From: Onchocerca volvulus
Lineage: Eukaryota > Nematoda > Chromadorea > Rhabditida > Onchocercidae
Assembly (NCBI GenBank): GCA_000499405.2
Contig: HG738138.1
Coordinates: 20,127,753 to 20,191,752, forward strand
Length of the DNA: 64,000 nucleotides
Direction of reading: 5' to 3'
The position numbers were made by a program, and so were the translations under genes. The notes beneath the pieces are model-generated. The model saw nothing but the letters and a program-made list of their open reading frames with translations. It did no database searches and was not told the DNA's origin. Of the stretch, positions 26,701 through 38,635 are shown one piece after another; positions within the stretch are counted from its first letter, which is position 1, and each line of letters starts with the position of its first letter.

Positions 26701-28218
26701 TTCTGAGTGATGAAATCCACGAGCTGAACACAAGTCCTGAAATGATCCATCAATACATAATATTTTTTTCTCTTTTTTTTGTTTTTTTACATCAGCACGG
26801 AATGGTACAAACACAGTCTGTACTTTCTGTTATCTAAGGATGATGAATTACGTATATAATTTGAATGTCATCAATATGCATGCTTATTTCCTCTTCCATG
26901 AATGAAAGTTACTTGCCAGTTTCATTCGGGTAAATATCGGTAAATCGCTTTAGTACTTAATCTTCCTACCGCTTTGAAAACACACACAACTGGATAATGT
27001 TATCATATGAAAACGACTGAAAATTTAACAGCAATCACATTTATTATCTGAGACCACCTTTCACATAAAATTATGTTTGGTGATGTATCAGCAGCCACCT
27101 TCGATGAACAAGTAAAAAAGGCATCAGACAGAAATGGAAGAACGGGGTCAGTATGAGATTCACGAGCAGTTCTACTCAACTTTTCTCTATATTTTTGCAT
27201 AAGCTTTTGCTTAAGTAAGCTTAGTTTTAGCTTGTTATGTCTGACGACTTTTTGATAAAATTAAGTCATTGAACAATTTTAAACGGACTCCAACTGGAAT
27301 TTTTGCTCAGGCTTAATAACATGTCTAATGAAAATGGATATGAAGATCGTGATTTGACCGTCAATAAAATTTAGTTAATTTACAAACTGCGTTACTAATA
27401 TTAGATGTAATCTCAATTCAGATGGATTCCACCTTTAAAGAACAAACATCCCCTCTAACGCACCTCACAGACCACCAACGAAGACAAGCATCCCAACCAC
27501 AGGTAATATCATACTCATCTAGTGATCCCTCCCCCTAATAAATCCACCCTATGTGGTCGGTAGGCAACAATGTTGCGTTTTCTGCCACTCTGACACGCAC
27601 GCTATGAAACATTCAATTTCATAGCTCGCAGATGAGTGTTTGTCAGCGATAATAATTAGTAGAACTAGTGGGACTGTAAAATATTCTCATTTTCTGAGTG
27701 CAAAAGATAGCGAAGACATGAAGTGAATTCTGATATACATCTGCGTTAGTACTGTAAAGGACAAAATAAGGACACAGTAGCTTAAGAAGAGACGAAAGCA
27801 AAATTCCTCCAACTTATGATCGAAATGACATAGGGTCGAGCCTTGGCGTTTCTTCTGTTATAAAATGTGCAATGACGATACCATCTTCCTCATGTTCTGT
27901 GCAGTTTGTCTTTCAAGGAAGTAGCCAACATAATCCGCATCTTCTTTTCTCCTAAAGTCCAGATTAATCATGAAGAAACTGTTCTGAAACGAATTTTATG
28001 TCTCGAATTACGGTTGGTTTCTGATTTGACGCTGCCTTACGGAGAAGGCAGATAAGTTTGTTGAGAATATAATCTTGTGATAATCAAATGCCTAAATGAA
28101 CTATTAATAGAGACAATGCAAATAGATACTATATAAACTGTTTAGATCACTGGAATGGATTTTTGAATATTAAATTCGAATTCCAATTATTAGCTGTTAT
28201 TTCGAAATATCTTTACTG
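26701..28218. promoter_or_regulatory. Divergent intergenic region, eEF1B-gamma / CTF4 promoters
   Basis: About 1.5 kb separates the start codons of two oppositely oriented genes, so both promoters should lie here. No TATA or initiator element can be assigned with confidence. One exon-like open stretch on the minus strand (27858-27983) is listed separately. Confidence 0.45.
27858..27983 (-). other. Possible terminal exon or ORF remnant, unknown
   Basis: An acceptor CGTTTCAG on the minus strand is followed by 41 open codons ending in TAA (starting NSFFMINLDFRRKEDADYV, ending MVSSLHIL). Composition is charged and coding-like. I recognise no family and see no clear upstream exon, though a possible donor (CTCC then GTAAGG) lies near 28044. 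It may be a small gene, a relic or chance. Confidence 0.2.
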
Positions 28219-31200
28219 ATGTATTCGGGTGAATTCGCAGAGCCACGTCTGCTACATTCCAAAGGATTCATACAATTATGCGTTGATCAAAGTGCTACCG
28301 ATAATACCGGAGTATGTGTTCTTTCTAATACTTGTTTTAATTTAAGTAAATAGAAGTTTGTAGTTATCAGAAATATTCAGTTATTCCTTATAAATTATCT
28401 TCTGTAACTCCATCCTAAACGCGTCTGTCCTAATAGAGCCTGAGATAGTAATCACTAGGTATTTCTTTTAATTAATTTGCCGAATGGTTAGGTATCCAAC
28501 GATCCTCCTAATCGTGCCTATTGTTTTCTTGGTTTTTTAAACTTCCTGCATTTTTATCTCATAGCTTTGCTATACCATCAATTCACAGAGTTGAGATGTT
28601 TGGAGCGGTTTCGTAGCAGTTGAATCTAAACAGTTCAATATAATTCATTATTTTTTTTCTCCGTTATATCTGCAGTAAGAATTGCTTTGTGACAGATTCC
28701 TTAAAAAACATTGAAGATTTGTGGAAAGAGCAGAAAAGTTTTCTTGAGCTGGAAATTTCCGTTTATATTATAACACTGTTATATTTTAATAAAACAATAT
28801 TGATATTTCAACTAAGTTAGCTAAAACTAAATTCATTAATTAGTGATAGTTCATAGTCCGTGCTATGTAAAACGTTGCATATAATTTTTAGTCATTCCTG
28901 TCAGTTGGCACAGATGGTGACGTATGGATGTGGACAGGCGAAGAACTGGATGAAGCAGAATACTATCCTAAAAACATCAAGGGAAGAACGCATTGTGCAA
29001 TAGCTTGGCATGTAAAATCCTTTTAATATATTTCGTACAAAGTATGTAGAAAAGCATAGATAAGAGTTTGGATTTATTAAGTTAGAATTTTTGAAATTGA
29101 CTAGAAGCTTAAGACTGGAGAATGGTTTTGGGAGAAAATATGAAATACTATATCAGTGCAGTGGTTTTCTTGAAGTTCTGTACCAATATGTATTTCTTTT
29201 TGGGAGAAAATACGGAATGCTTAACAATGCTGCGATTCTCTTATTGCTGTTATTATCATTGACGTTTATTATCATTATTGCCACTTTTTATCAAAAAAAT
29301 GATTTTGAAGGGAAATAACATTTATATCGGGCATACAAGTATAGATGATCAAACAGGTATCCAAAAGTCAACAGTTTCTCGTTTCGAGAAAGATTCCCTG
29401 CGGATGATTGCACCAATAACCACGTTTTCATTGGATGTATCTAGCATCGATATATCAAAATTAGGAAAATTTCTGGCCGCTGGAGCTGTGTATGTTTTTT
29501 TTTTTTTCTTAAATATATTAAATTACATGAAAAAGTTCTTATTTCCAGTCCTTAAAATAGTTAACTGAATTTTCCCATTTTGAACTGCAATTGATAAATT
29601 TTATTCTTTTTCGAATAAAATCTTTATATTTCCTTTTTCTTTTTTTTTTTCAGCGATCATGTTTTGAAAATCATAAATCTCGAAACAGGAGATGTAGTTC
29701 ATGTTGAGGCAGACGGACAGATTATGTGTGTTTCGTTCAACTCAAAAGATGAATATTTGGCTGTTACAGCAACTGATGGAATGTTACGTGTTTTTGATAT
29801 ATCTTTACTGAAGACGAATGAGATTCCAGAACCAGTTACTGTTCGGATTTGTTCACGTATTATTGATATCGAGTAAGTGGTATTTTATGTTTTTACTTAA
29901 GAATAAATTTTTAATTTAAATACTTGTTTGAAATTTTTATTGCAGGCCATCCAACTCTAGGCTGCAGCTATGTTGGGACCCATCCGGCAATAGTCTCTTT
30001 GTTCCAGCACTTGGATGTGTTAAAAAATTCAGCAAACATTCGTTTAAAGAAACAATCAAATTTTTTCTTACATCGAATTCATATGTAATTCATTTACTTT
30101 CTCATCATTATTTCAATTGCAGTTGTGTAAGAACATCTTGAAAGATGTCAATTTGACAAGCAATTTTTATCACACAAAGCATTTAACTGACAGGAAATTG
30201 GCGATTTTTCCAGAAGATTGATGATTTATCAGAAAACAGTTAACTGGTGCAGTAGAATTTTTAAGGAAATGTTCAGTACATGCTGTGTGTCGTCTTGTGG
30301 AACATATTTGGCTTCATCCACCATGAATGGCTCAATTTGTGTTTGGCAAATTGAAACTGGAGACCTGTTAACATGTAGTAAGTATCAGATAAATGGACAA
30401 CCAAAAGTAATTTGCTCTATGTTTTGGCATCACTTATTACAAGATACATTGTTTTTCGCAGATACTGAGGTATACTACAACTTGTTTTTTTATATTTGAG
30501 TTTTTCTCATCCTTAACTGGCCAATTTGACCGATGTATGAGATGATTTGTTCTGCAATTACTTAATGCAATGTGAAGTGTGATTTAACATTTCGCATTAT
30601 ACAGTCTTGCAATAAAAAATAGCAGTATCTATTATAATATTAATTCATGTGTTTGTTAAAGTGGTTTTTCGAAATTTTTACTTGTAGGAACACATATGTT
30701 CTTTGAGTAAATGCACGAGAAAGACTACTTCGAATGATTGTAACAATATAGATTTGGAGTTACAATCAGAAAAAAACGGAATTGCTGTAAAATTTGACAA
30801 TGATGAAAATTCGCAATGTATGTAATATTTATTTATTTAGTTCATCAGCTTGTTTCTCATTTCAAGTTTTTCCGGTCCTCCATCGCGATTCGAAATCTTA
30901 CTGCATTTTGTTTAGTATCCGCAGATCTGGGTTCAATTAAAAAGTCTTACGGATTTGATGAAGAAGGACATTTCCACGGAATCATTGATGAAAACAAGAA
31001 AAGTCCTCATATTTTCACACCTACAGAACCTCTTATCTCATACAAACCACTGGTTGTCCCGAAAGCTTTCGTGACTGGCTCTACTCCAGAATATCAGCGA
31101 CAGAGATATTTGGTAAATCTATTCTCAAAATTTTCTGCTATGCATTTATTAAGATTTCTCTATTCAATATTATTCTTGAAAGATACTATTTCACAGAAAT

Positions 31201-31328
31201 GGAATCAGTATGGTACAATAATCAGTTCATATAACGGAGATGACGCAAGAATCGAGGTATTTCTGATTTTTAAGACGATTCGAACAAAAACTTCAGAAAT
31301 TACTGTTTTCAAGCATTATTTTGCGTTC

Positions 31329-31360
<32 letters not shown>

Positions 31361-34300
31361 CTGACTGAATTTTTTCCCCTCTTTCTTATAAATAAAAACT
31401 AAAACGCTGCATAAAGGAATGGCAGAGTCATGAACACCAAATTTCGAATCCTTGACTTCAGAGTGGCGGTGGACTTAATAACTTCTTGATATTTTAGACT
31501 ATGCCTCTACTGCTAATTTTACACCCTTGCAAAATTGATATAAATAATTAGTTAGTTGTTAATGAATTTTATTATCGTTATAAATTAGATATTAATATGC
31601 TATAATCCAGTTATCAATGAAACTGGTCAACATTGAGCATTGCCTTTTGTCTGCAGAGTTTCGAAGTTTTTATTTTTGAGAGTAATTAATAATGCAGATA
31701 AATTGGCACGATACTTCAATACATCCCGAGATTATTATCGACAATACATCAAATTTTTCCGTTGGTGATATGACTGATGAAATTGTTGCATTGGCATCGA
31801 AAGCTGAAGGAGAGAGTTTGAGGTCTCTTTGCTTTTATACTCTTAATTTGCAAAATCATGCTGTTGTCGAGAACAATAAAATTGAAAATCCTAACGAATA
31901 ACAAATATGATCTTTGAAAAAATGTGGATAATATCAGAGAAATGAATAAAAGTGGCTTTGTAGTGAACTGCAGGTACAATGTATCAAAGCTTGGGATTAT
32001 AGTTCAAGACAGTGGAACATAATGTTGCCAGATGGTGAATCTGTCGAAAATATAGTAATAGGAAAAACATTTCTTGTTTTGGCCACATCGCAACGATATT
32101 TCCGAACTTTCTCACATGCTGGGACTCAGAAAATGGTTTTTTGTTATTCAGGTAATTCGTTTTAAATTAATAGTTTTTTTTTCTTTTTTAGACGGTTCTT
32201 ATGAAGAATTAGTATGAAATAAGACAAATAAAATGGAAAAAGACGATGCGAATATTTCTTCAATGTATATTTGTCTCAAATTATTTAGGGCCACTACTTA
32301 CTATCTGTGCATTCAACGATATGTTTACTGCTGTGGTGTTGAAGGGTGGCGCTTATTATGAGGACAGTGAGCCAGAGTTTAATGTATATTTTTTCAAATT
32401 TTCTTGAGTTTTTTTATTTGCTCAAGATTATTTCTGAAAGGAATCTTACACTTAAAAATTATCCATTTTTTAATTTAGTTTGTAGCAACTATTTACAAAA
32501 TGAAGACTGAAGGCTGGCACAAATGTCAATCCTTGGTACAAACTGTTCCTATTAGTGTGGGTCGTAATGCCAGATTGAATTGGATTGGTTACACAAATCG
32601 TGGAACATTATGTGCAATGGATAGCAAATGTGCGTTTTGTTGCCTTTTCTGTCATATTTATTTTGTGATTAATTAAAGGCTTTTTATAAACTTTTAGCTT
32701 CCAAACTCGTCTGCTGATTTTCTGCAGCGAATGAATAGATTTCAGTCAGATTTAGTTGAACATGTTCGGAATTTCTATCAACTTTAATGTTAGGAAGTGC
32801 TTTTTCTACTGTCCATTTCTGATCTTCTCGAGTTTTTTAGTGATTAATCAAAATCAGATTACATTTGTTATCATTTCTAATTCTGGTTTCAGATTGCTGT
32901 CGAATTTTTTCTTCTAATGGTATTTGGATTCCAGTTTATGACTTTACTAGTAATCTTAGAAATAAATCAGACCATATATTTCTGATAAGCTTTATGGATT
33001 ATCCGCAAAGTGAAGTTCGTTATATATATTGTCAAGGAATGGAATATCCTTTGGTTGAAAGTCGTTCAGTTCCAGCCATTGTTAAATGGCAACTTCCGTT
33101 ATGCAATCAGGTATACACCTAGTCAATATTTTTACTGTATTTTCGTTCACTGTGAAAACATGCAGTTATACAAAATTTCCATGAACTTCACTATAATGCT
33201 TGGGAATTAAGTTTAATTTCTCTGTTTTCCAATTAATGATTAATTATTGAAAGTCTTATATTCAGGATTCCGAAAAATCGAAACTTGAAGAGAAGCTTTT
33301 GTTAGCTGAAATTCGAAAATGCGCGTTGAATAGCGATGATGAAGGCGAAAAGGAATCCGAACTTTCAGTTCGCTTTTCACATGTCTTTTTTTAATTATTT
33401 TCAAGAGAATGATGATTAGATTTTTTTTAGAAAAAATTTACTGAAGTTCCAAAATTTTTTTCTTCTTATTAGCAAAAAATTTCTGCTGATATCTCCGTAA
33501 AAATTTATAGGATATTTCGACAGCATACACAAAAGATGTTGTTCGATTATTTGCACTTGCATGTAAAGCTGATCGTCAGTGCCGTGCAGCCGAATTCGCT
33601 GCATACACACATTCTGGACAAGTTGTGCAATCTATGTGCAATTTTGCCTCTAAAACGCGACATTCTTTACTTGCTGAAAAGGTTCGTTTAGTTATTTTTT
33701 ACTTGTGATTAAATTGATATTACATTCATCGTCAAAAATTATATATTTTAAAGCTGAAATTGTGATGATTATTTTGAAGCAAGATTACGGAGATTATTCT
33801 GCAGAATTCCTTGTAATAACTGAAAATGATTTGTTCATATAGGTTTAGTATTTGTTATCTGAATCTTTTTTTTTGGGAAGTTGCTAAAATTAGATAAATC
33901 AGTATCTCCATAGTATTTTTTGAGATTTTCCTTAGTGCGACAAAATTTTTGGCCTTAATTAATTTACTTGCTTATAGGTTGCTGAAATCGGAAGAATAAA
34001 TACTGCACAGAAAAATGTAATGCTAGATGAGCATAAACGAAAGAGAAATATTCTGTTAGAAGATAAGAAAAACGATGATTTTTTGGCGCCTAAACGATCG
34101 AAAAAAGTGAGCAATCAATCTGTTAGTTATTTATTTGTAAATCATTTTATATTATTCATTTTCCAAGTTCTTCGAAGTTTGCAATTTTTTCAAAGCGAAT
34201 GTCATCAATTGCAGGAACGTATCTCGGATGAAAATATTGTTAAAGTGGTACGGCAAGAGCCAGAACAAGAAAATGAACATATGCATGAATTAGAATCTAG

Positions 34301-35321
34301 TCTGAGTAATGAATCATCCTCAGCATTCTTACTTCCAGTTCGGCCAAGGCTACCTTCTAATCCCTTCAAAGTAGGATGTTATTTTGTTACTTAAAATAGA
34401 TATTCCATATAATGAGTTTTTTCATATTAGCTGATTATCTATCTTCTAGTTGACTAATTAGAGAAAAATCTGGAAGCTAAAATTTTTACAGATTATAGTC
34501 CATTTATGCAGTTCTCAAAGATTGACATTTTTTCCTTCCATTCATACTGCTATTTTACAGCGGAAATATCAAACTATATTTGGTTCAAATGAAGACAATT
34601 TTTTCGATTCATTAGCTTCGGCCTCTACGACTCCGCGAAAAAAGGATGATGATATTAGCGATTGGAAAAAACTAAAAACAGAGGTTGTTAAGAATGTAAA
34701 AAAATTAATGTTGTAGTTACTAAAGTTTAAATTGATATTTCTCAGCAACTGAAACGACGTAGAGTTAAAGTGAGTGAATTTTATTATACATAGACTGGTT
34801 TTTCCATGCTGTGGAGTCAATTTCGTTCGTATTATGTTTGTTACAACTCTGTATTGCAGCCATCAAAAACTCGACAAACTACACTTTCTATGAAACTTGC
34901 TGAAGAAAAGTAAACTATGTTTTTCACTTTTAGGTGTACATATAACATACTTTTGAATGCACATAACTCAAGATTTCATATTCATAATTTAAAAATACAC
35001 ATATGAATGCGCATTTTTGATTTGTAAATGGACAGATATTGTAAACCGTAGATTGCGGGAGATTTTTTTTGTTATTTTTCTGACTAATCACACTTGTTTT
35101 TTTTTTTTTTTTTTTCAGTTGAATCTTTTACTTATGTTGCTTTTATTGAAACAATCAATATGTTTAGAGAATCGAATGAAGTGAAAACAGGATTTGAATT
35201 GTGGTTAAAATCTGTGGAAAGTAAATTAAGGAAAGATTATGATGGAGGTGACGACTTCTTAGAATATGCTATCAAACAGTTTAGACATCTAAAAACTGCA
35301 GAAAAACAGGTGAGATTTTGA
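28219..35321 (+). CDS. ctf-4: CTF4 / WDHD1 (AND-1) replication factor, about 22 exons
   Basis: CTF4/WDHD1 is a trimeric hub that links the CMG helicase to DNA polymerase alpha and other replisome clients. Exon 1 (28219-28311) starts MYSGEFAEPRLLHSKGFIQL. WD40 repeats follow: SVGTDGDVWMWTGEELDEAE (28892-29011), LGKFLAAGAVDHVLKIINLE (29311-29489 joined to 29654-29872) and STCCVSSCGTYLASSTMNGS (30194-30469). The SepB/beta-propeller core has VVPKAFVTGSTPEYQRQRYL, INWHDTSIHPE, WNIMLPDGESVENIVIGK and LNWIGYTNRGTLCAMDS. A helical segment is at 33511-33681 (ACKADRQCRAAEFAAYTHSG). After an acidic/basic linker comes an HMG-box-like end, KTGFELWLKSVESKLRKDY. The exon 10/11 junction (about 31834-31974) is ambiguous. 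I end the gene at TGA 35319-35321, with AATAAA at 35351; splicing of the last exon to a downstream piece cannot be excluded. Confidence 0.92.
31330..31354 (+). repeat. Poly(T) tract in a CTF4 intron
   Basis: An unbroken run of more than 20 T residues lies in the intron after the exon ending at 31256. It explains the Phe-rich end of an open frame there and is not coding. Confidence 0.85.
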
Positions 35322-37889
35322 CCTTCCCATGTCTCTGTAAGTTTTTCAGGAATAAAAACTTTGTATCAAATCGTGGAGAGGAATAATTGTTTATTTTAGC
35401 ACTGGAACAACTTGGCTCAAACTTCCAAAACTTGAAATATCTGTTATAAGTGGTGGATAATCTGGATTTTTTACTGCTTTCGTTGTTTTGTATGGAAAAC
35501 AATACTTTTAATGAAAAATTGTTATGCGTAGCAAATTATTATGTCTCAGTTTGTTTTCTAAATCAATTGATTTCTATTTAGTCTATTATGAAATCATATT
35601 AATAGGTTGAAGTTGGTTAATAGCGTTTACTTCTTTTAGTTATGGAACTAGATCTTATAGAATGTTTAGTAGCCACAGAAAAATATTTTATCGAAAACGA
35701 GAAAAAATTTCATCGAAGCAGTTGAGAACTGATTTGTTTTTTCATTTAGTTACATAATTTTTTTCGAAAAAGTCTAGGAAAAAATTTTCTTAGCACATCG
35801 CAGTGAACTTTGAAATTTTTGAATCATCTAGCCCACTCGTAGTTTAGTTCACTTTTTTTCGTATTTTTTCCGAATTTCGCTTTGTTTAAATATTTTGCTT
35901 GCAACTTACTGTTCTTTAATATAAAGTTCCAAAAATTTCCAATCTCGAATCATACAAGATAATAAGACTTTGCGGCAAGTTTTACTTGTTTCTATTGTCT
36001 TTCCTTTCACGAAAATTAACATTTAATTTTTACATCTTTATGCAATCAGCAAAGGTGGAAATTGTAATGAGTCATGGCGATAAAATTTAAAATCATAAGT
36101 ACGAATGAAATGTGTTTATTAAAAAAAAAATTATTGTTGATATTGAGCATCGTCATTCGAATTCTCAAAAATCACTAACGATTTTTTTTTTTTTTTTTTT
36201 TTATGTGTGAAAAAATATTTCGAAATTTAAACTCAAGGAATAATTATTTTCTCTATCTCGAAGTAATTTCTTCGCTTTCAAATTTATGCATTGGTTGAAC
36301 ATCACAGTGAATAAAACGCTTTATTAATTTTAACGCTTTATTAATGGAGCACGTGTAAAGCCGCAAAAAATCATAAATAGAATGTAAGGGTTGACTGTTA
36401 CGATGTGATTATTATAAATGCGGTTGAAAATTGGAGAAGGAAAGAAAGATAAGCTAATCAATTTCTTCAGAACATGTTTGCGCTGGTTTTGATTTATGAA
36501 CTTTTAGGACAAGAATATTCCAGTCCTAGGACAAACAACTACCAATGAAATCTTTTGTGGTCAAATGAAAAAAAGAGCAGAAGGTAACTGAAATACTCTG
36601 CTATAGTATCCTTTCACTTCCTTGGAGATTTTAAGAAAGTTCGAACCTTCGATTAATTGAATTTTGGAGCCGCAGCAACCAGTTTTTTTCTGACTTCTCT
36701 TTTTAAAAAGTATTGTACAAAAATATCCAATAGTTTTTAAAGATATGCTGAGTAGTGTTATCTGCAAATTATAATTCCCGGATTTCTGAACCACTGAAAA
36801 AAATAAGTTTGAAATGTGTGTGATGGGAATATTAATGTATTTGCCCCAAATTACCTTTCACACTGAATGTCTTTAGCTGTTGCAGGCTTTAACTCGGATG
36901 TATTCATTCCTCTGTTAGAAATTCATTCACTTCTCTTCCTCTTTTGTGATGCATTTCTCGTCCCAAAGTAGTATTTATATTTTTCCCCCATTGTTCTCAA
37001 TAGTAAGTGAATAATTTATCTTCTTAATTATAATTGGTTATTCGGAAAATCTCTCTTCAAAATCAACAAGTCAGGCGAAAAAACTTGTCCATTTTATGGC
37101 AAACTGGATAATTTGATCTCGGTAATTGATCATATGAAGGTAACTGATATATAAGCCTTACTAGACACCTGTTACTGTATTATATTATACATCAAAAAAT
37201 CAAAGTCGCACTGCAGTACCATATTTTTTCGTTCCAACCTTTTTATCCTTTTTCTGTTCTTTTTTTGGTACATTTCCCAGCCTATAAATCGAATTTTTAT
37301 CTTCACCGTGAAGGATTTTCTGAATTTGTGTCTATTATACATATGCAACTGCACCATCTTGATTTTGAGTGACATACTAAATACTTGTTTCTTATAGATT
37401 TCAACAATTCGTTTTCCTAATCTACTTATTTCATAAGCTAGAAGAGCAGAATTGAAATGAAAAGTGATGAAAATGAGTGGCGTGAGGCGTGACATTCATT
37501 AAAAGTCTTCTTACGCCACATTTATCCTAAAATATGAGTTTGCAAACTTTCATTCAAACCAAAAAGACAAAAATTCTCGATCAAATATTATCAAAGTAAA
37601 CTTCTTAAGTGTAAAATATGATTGTTGAACACATAAATGATTTAGTTTTAATTGTTTATCAAAGTATTCGGTATTCCTTAAATCCTCTTCATAAGCTCAA
37701 CAGTACTTATAATTCGCAATAAATAAGTGAAACGAGAAGGAAGGTTGAGTAACAAAGAAAGAAAACCTGAAAAAAGACTCTCTTTCAGTGTTTAATTCCT
37801 TATGGAAAAGGAAAGCAAAATGAAGATATAACCGAATGTTTTCTGAAAACTATTTGATTTGTTATCCTCCGCTTTTCGAACCTTACATT

Positions 37890-37926
37890 AAAAAAGATTT
37901 TTCAAAGAATTTGAAAAATCTTTTTT
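37890..37926. repeat. Perfect 17-bp hairpin with 3-nt loop
   Basis: The left arm AAAAAAGATTTTTCAAA (37890-37906) and its exact reverse complement (37910-37926) flank the loop GAA. Both strands can form the same stem. No flanking gene or target-site duplication explains it. Confidence 0.9.
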
Positions 37927-38537
37927 AAAACATTTTTTTGCTGTTTCACATAACAATAAGAATTTAATAAGTGACTGAATAATTACCATTTAAGTTTCAA
38001 AATATGGAATCACATGGTATCATTCAATTGTATTGTTCGTCGTAATTGTGCGGGCTAGAAGGTCACTCATCTCGTTATAGTAGTAAAGGCAACAACGGTT
38101 GATGAAATTCGGAATAATCAAATCATTTATGTCAGGCCTGTGTTCTTTCATTCATGATATTTACGTGCTTCTGTCCTAAACTGTTCTAAAATTTTTGAAT
38201 GAGTTTGGAACAGATTGTTCTTCAGTTCTAGTTGTCTGATTTTTTTCTTCCAAATTAGAAAAACAGATGATCGGAATAACAAATGTGATTTTAGTAATAA
38301 TGTGATGAATTATTGAAGAATAATTCATTCCATGAAATCTTAAAACATAAACATTTCAGTATCAAGCAATTGAGACAGAATAACGACAGGGACTCAGGCT
38401 TCAAAATTCAGAAATTAAATTGAAAAGAAGATAAAGTAGGACTGTTGAAAGAACCTAGTTGCCCCCAAGATGTTGTTCAACCCTTAAGAAAATAAGAAAC
38501 AATCATTATTCACAATTGCTTATTATTTATCGTTTTA

Positions 38538-38548
38538 TTCCATTGCAG
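38538..38548 (+). promoter_or_regulatory. Strong 3' splice acceptor, possibly trans-splice site
   Basis: TTCCATTGCAG is a near-ideal nematode acceptor, 87 bases before the ATG of the Ly6-like gene. Many nematode mRNAs receive a spliced leader at such a site, so this may define its 5' end. The other reading is a cis-splice from CTF4 into 20 codons ending at TAA (38606-38608). Confidence 0.45.
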
Positions 38549-38635
38549 TGTGGAGCAGCTGCTACACAACGAAATTCTATAAATAAGCCGAGCCTGCATT
38601 TGGAGTAAGATCAAACAAACTCTATTCTTTTTCAA

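Larger units (their letters stand above)
35322..38635. other. Long non-coding gap between CTF4 and the Ly6-like gene
   Basis: 3.3 kb without a supported gene. It starts with AATAAA at 35351-35356, a likely CTF4 poly(A) signal. It contains T and A runs near 36120 and 36181-36202, and a perfect hairpin at 37890-37926. A strong acceptor (TTCCATTGCAG) ends at 38548. It could splice CTF4 to a 20-codon terminal exon, or act as the spliced-leader acceptor for the next gene. Confidence 0.5.
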
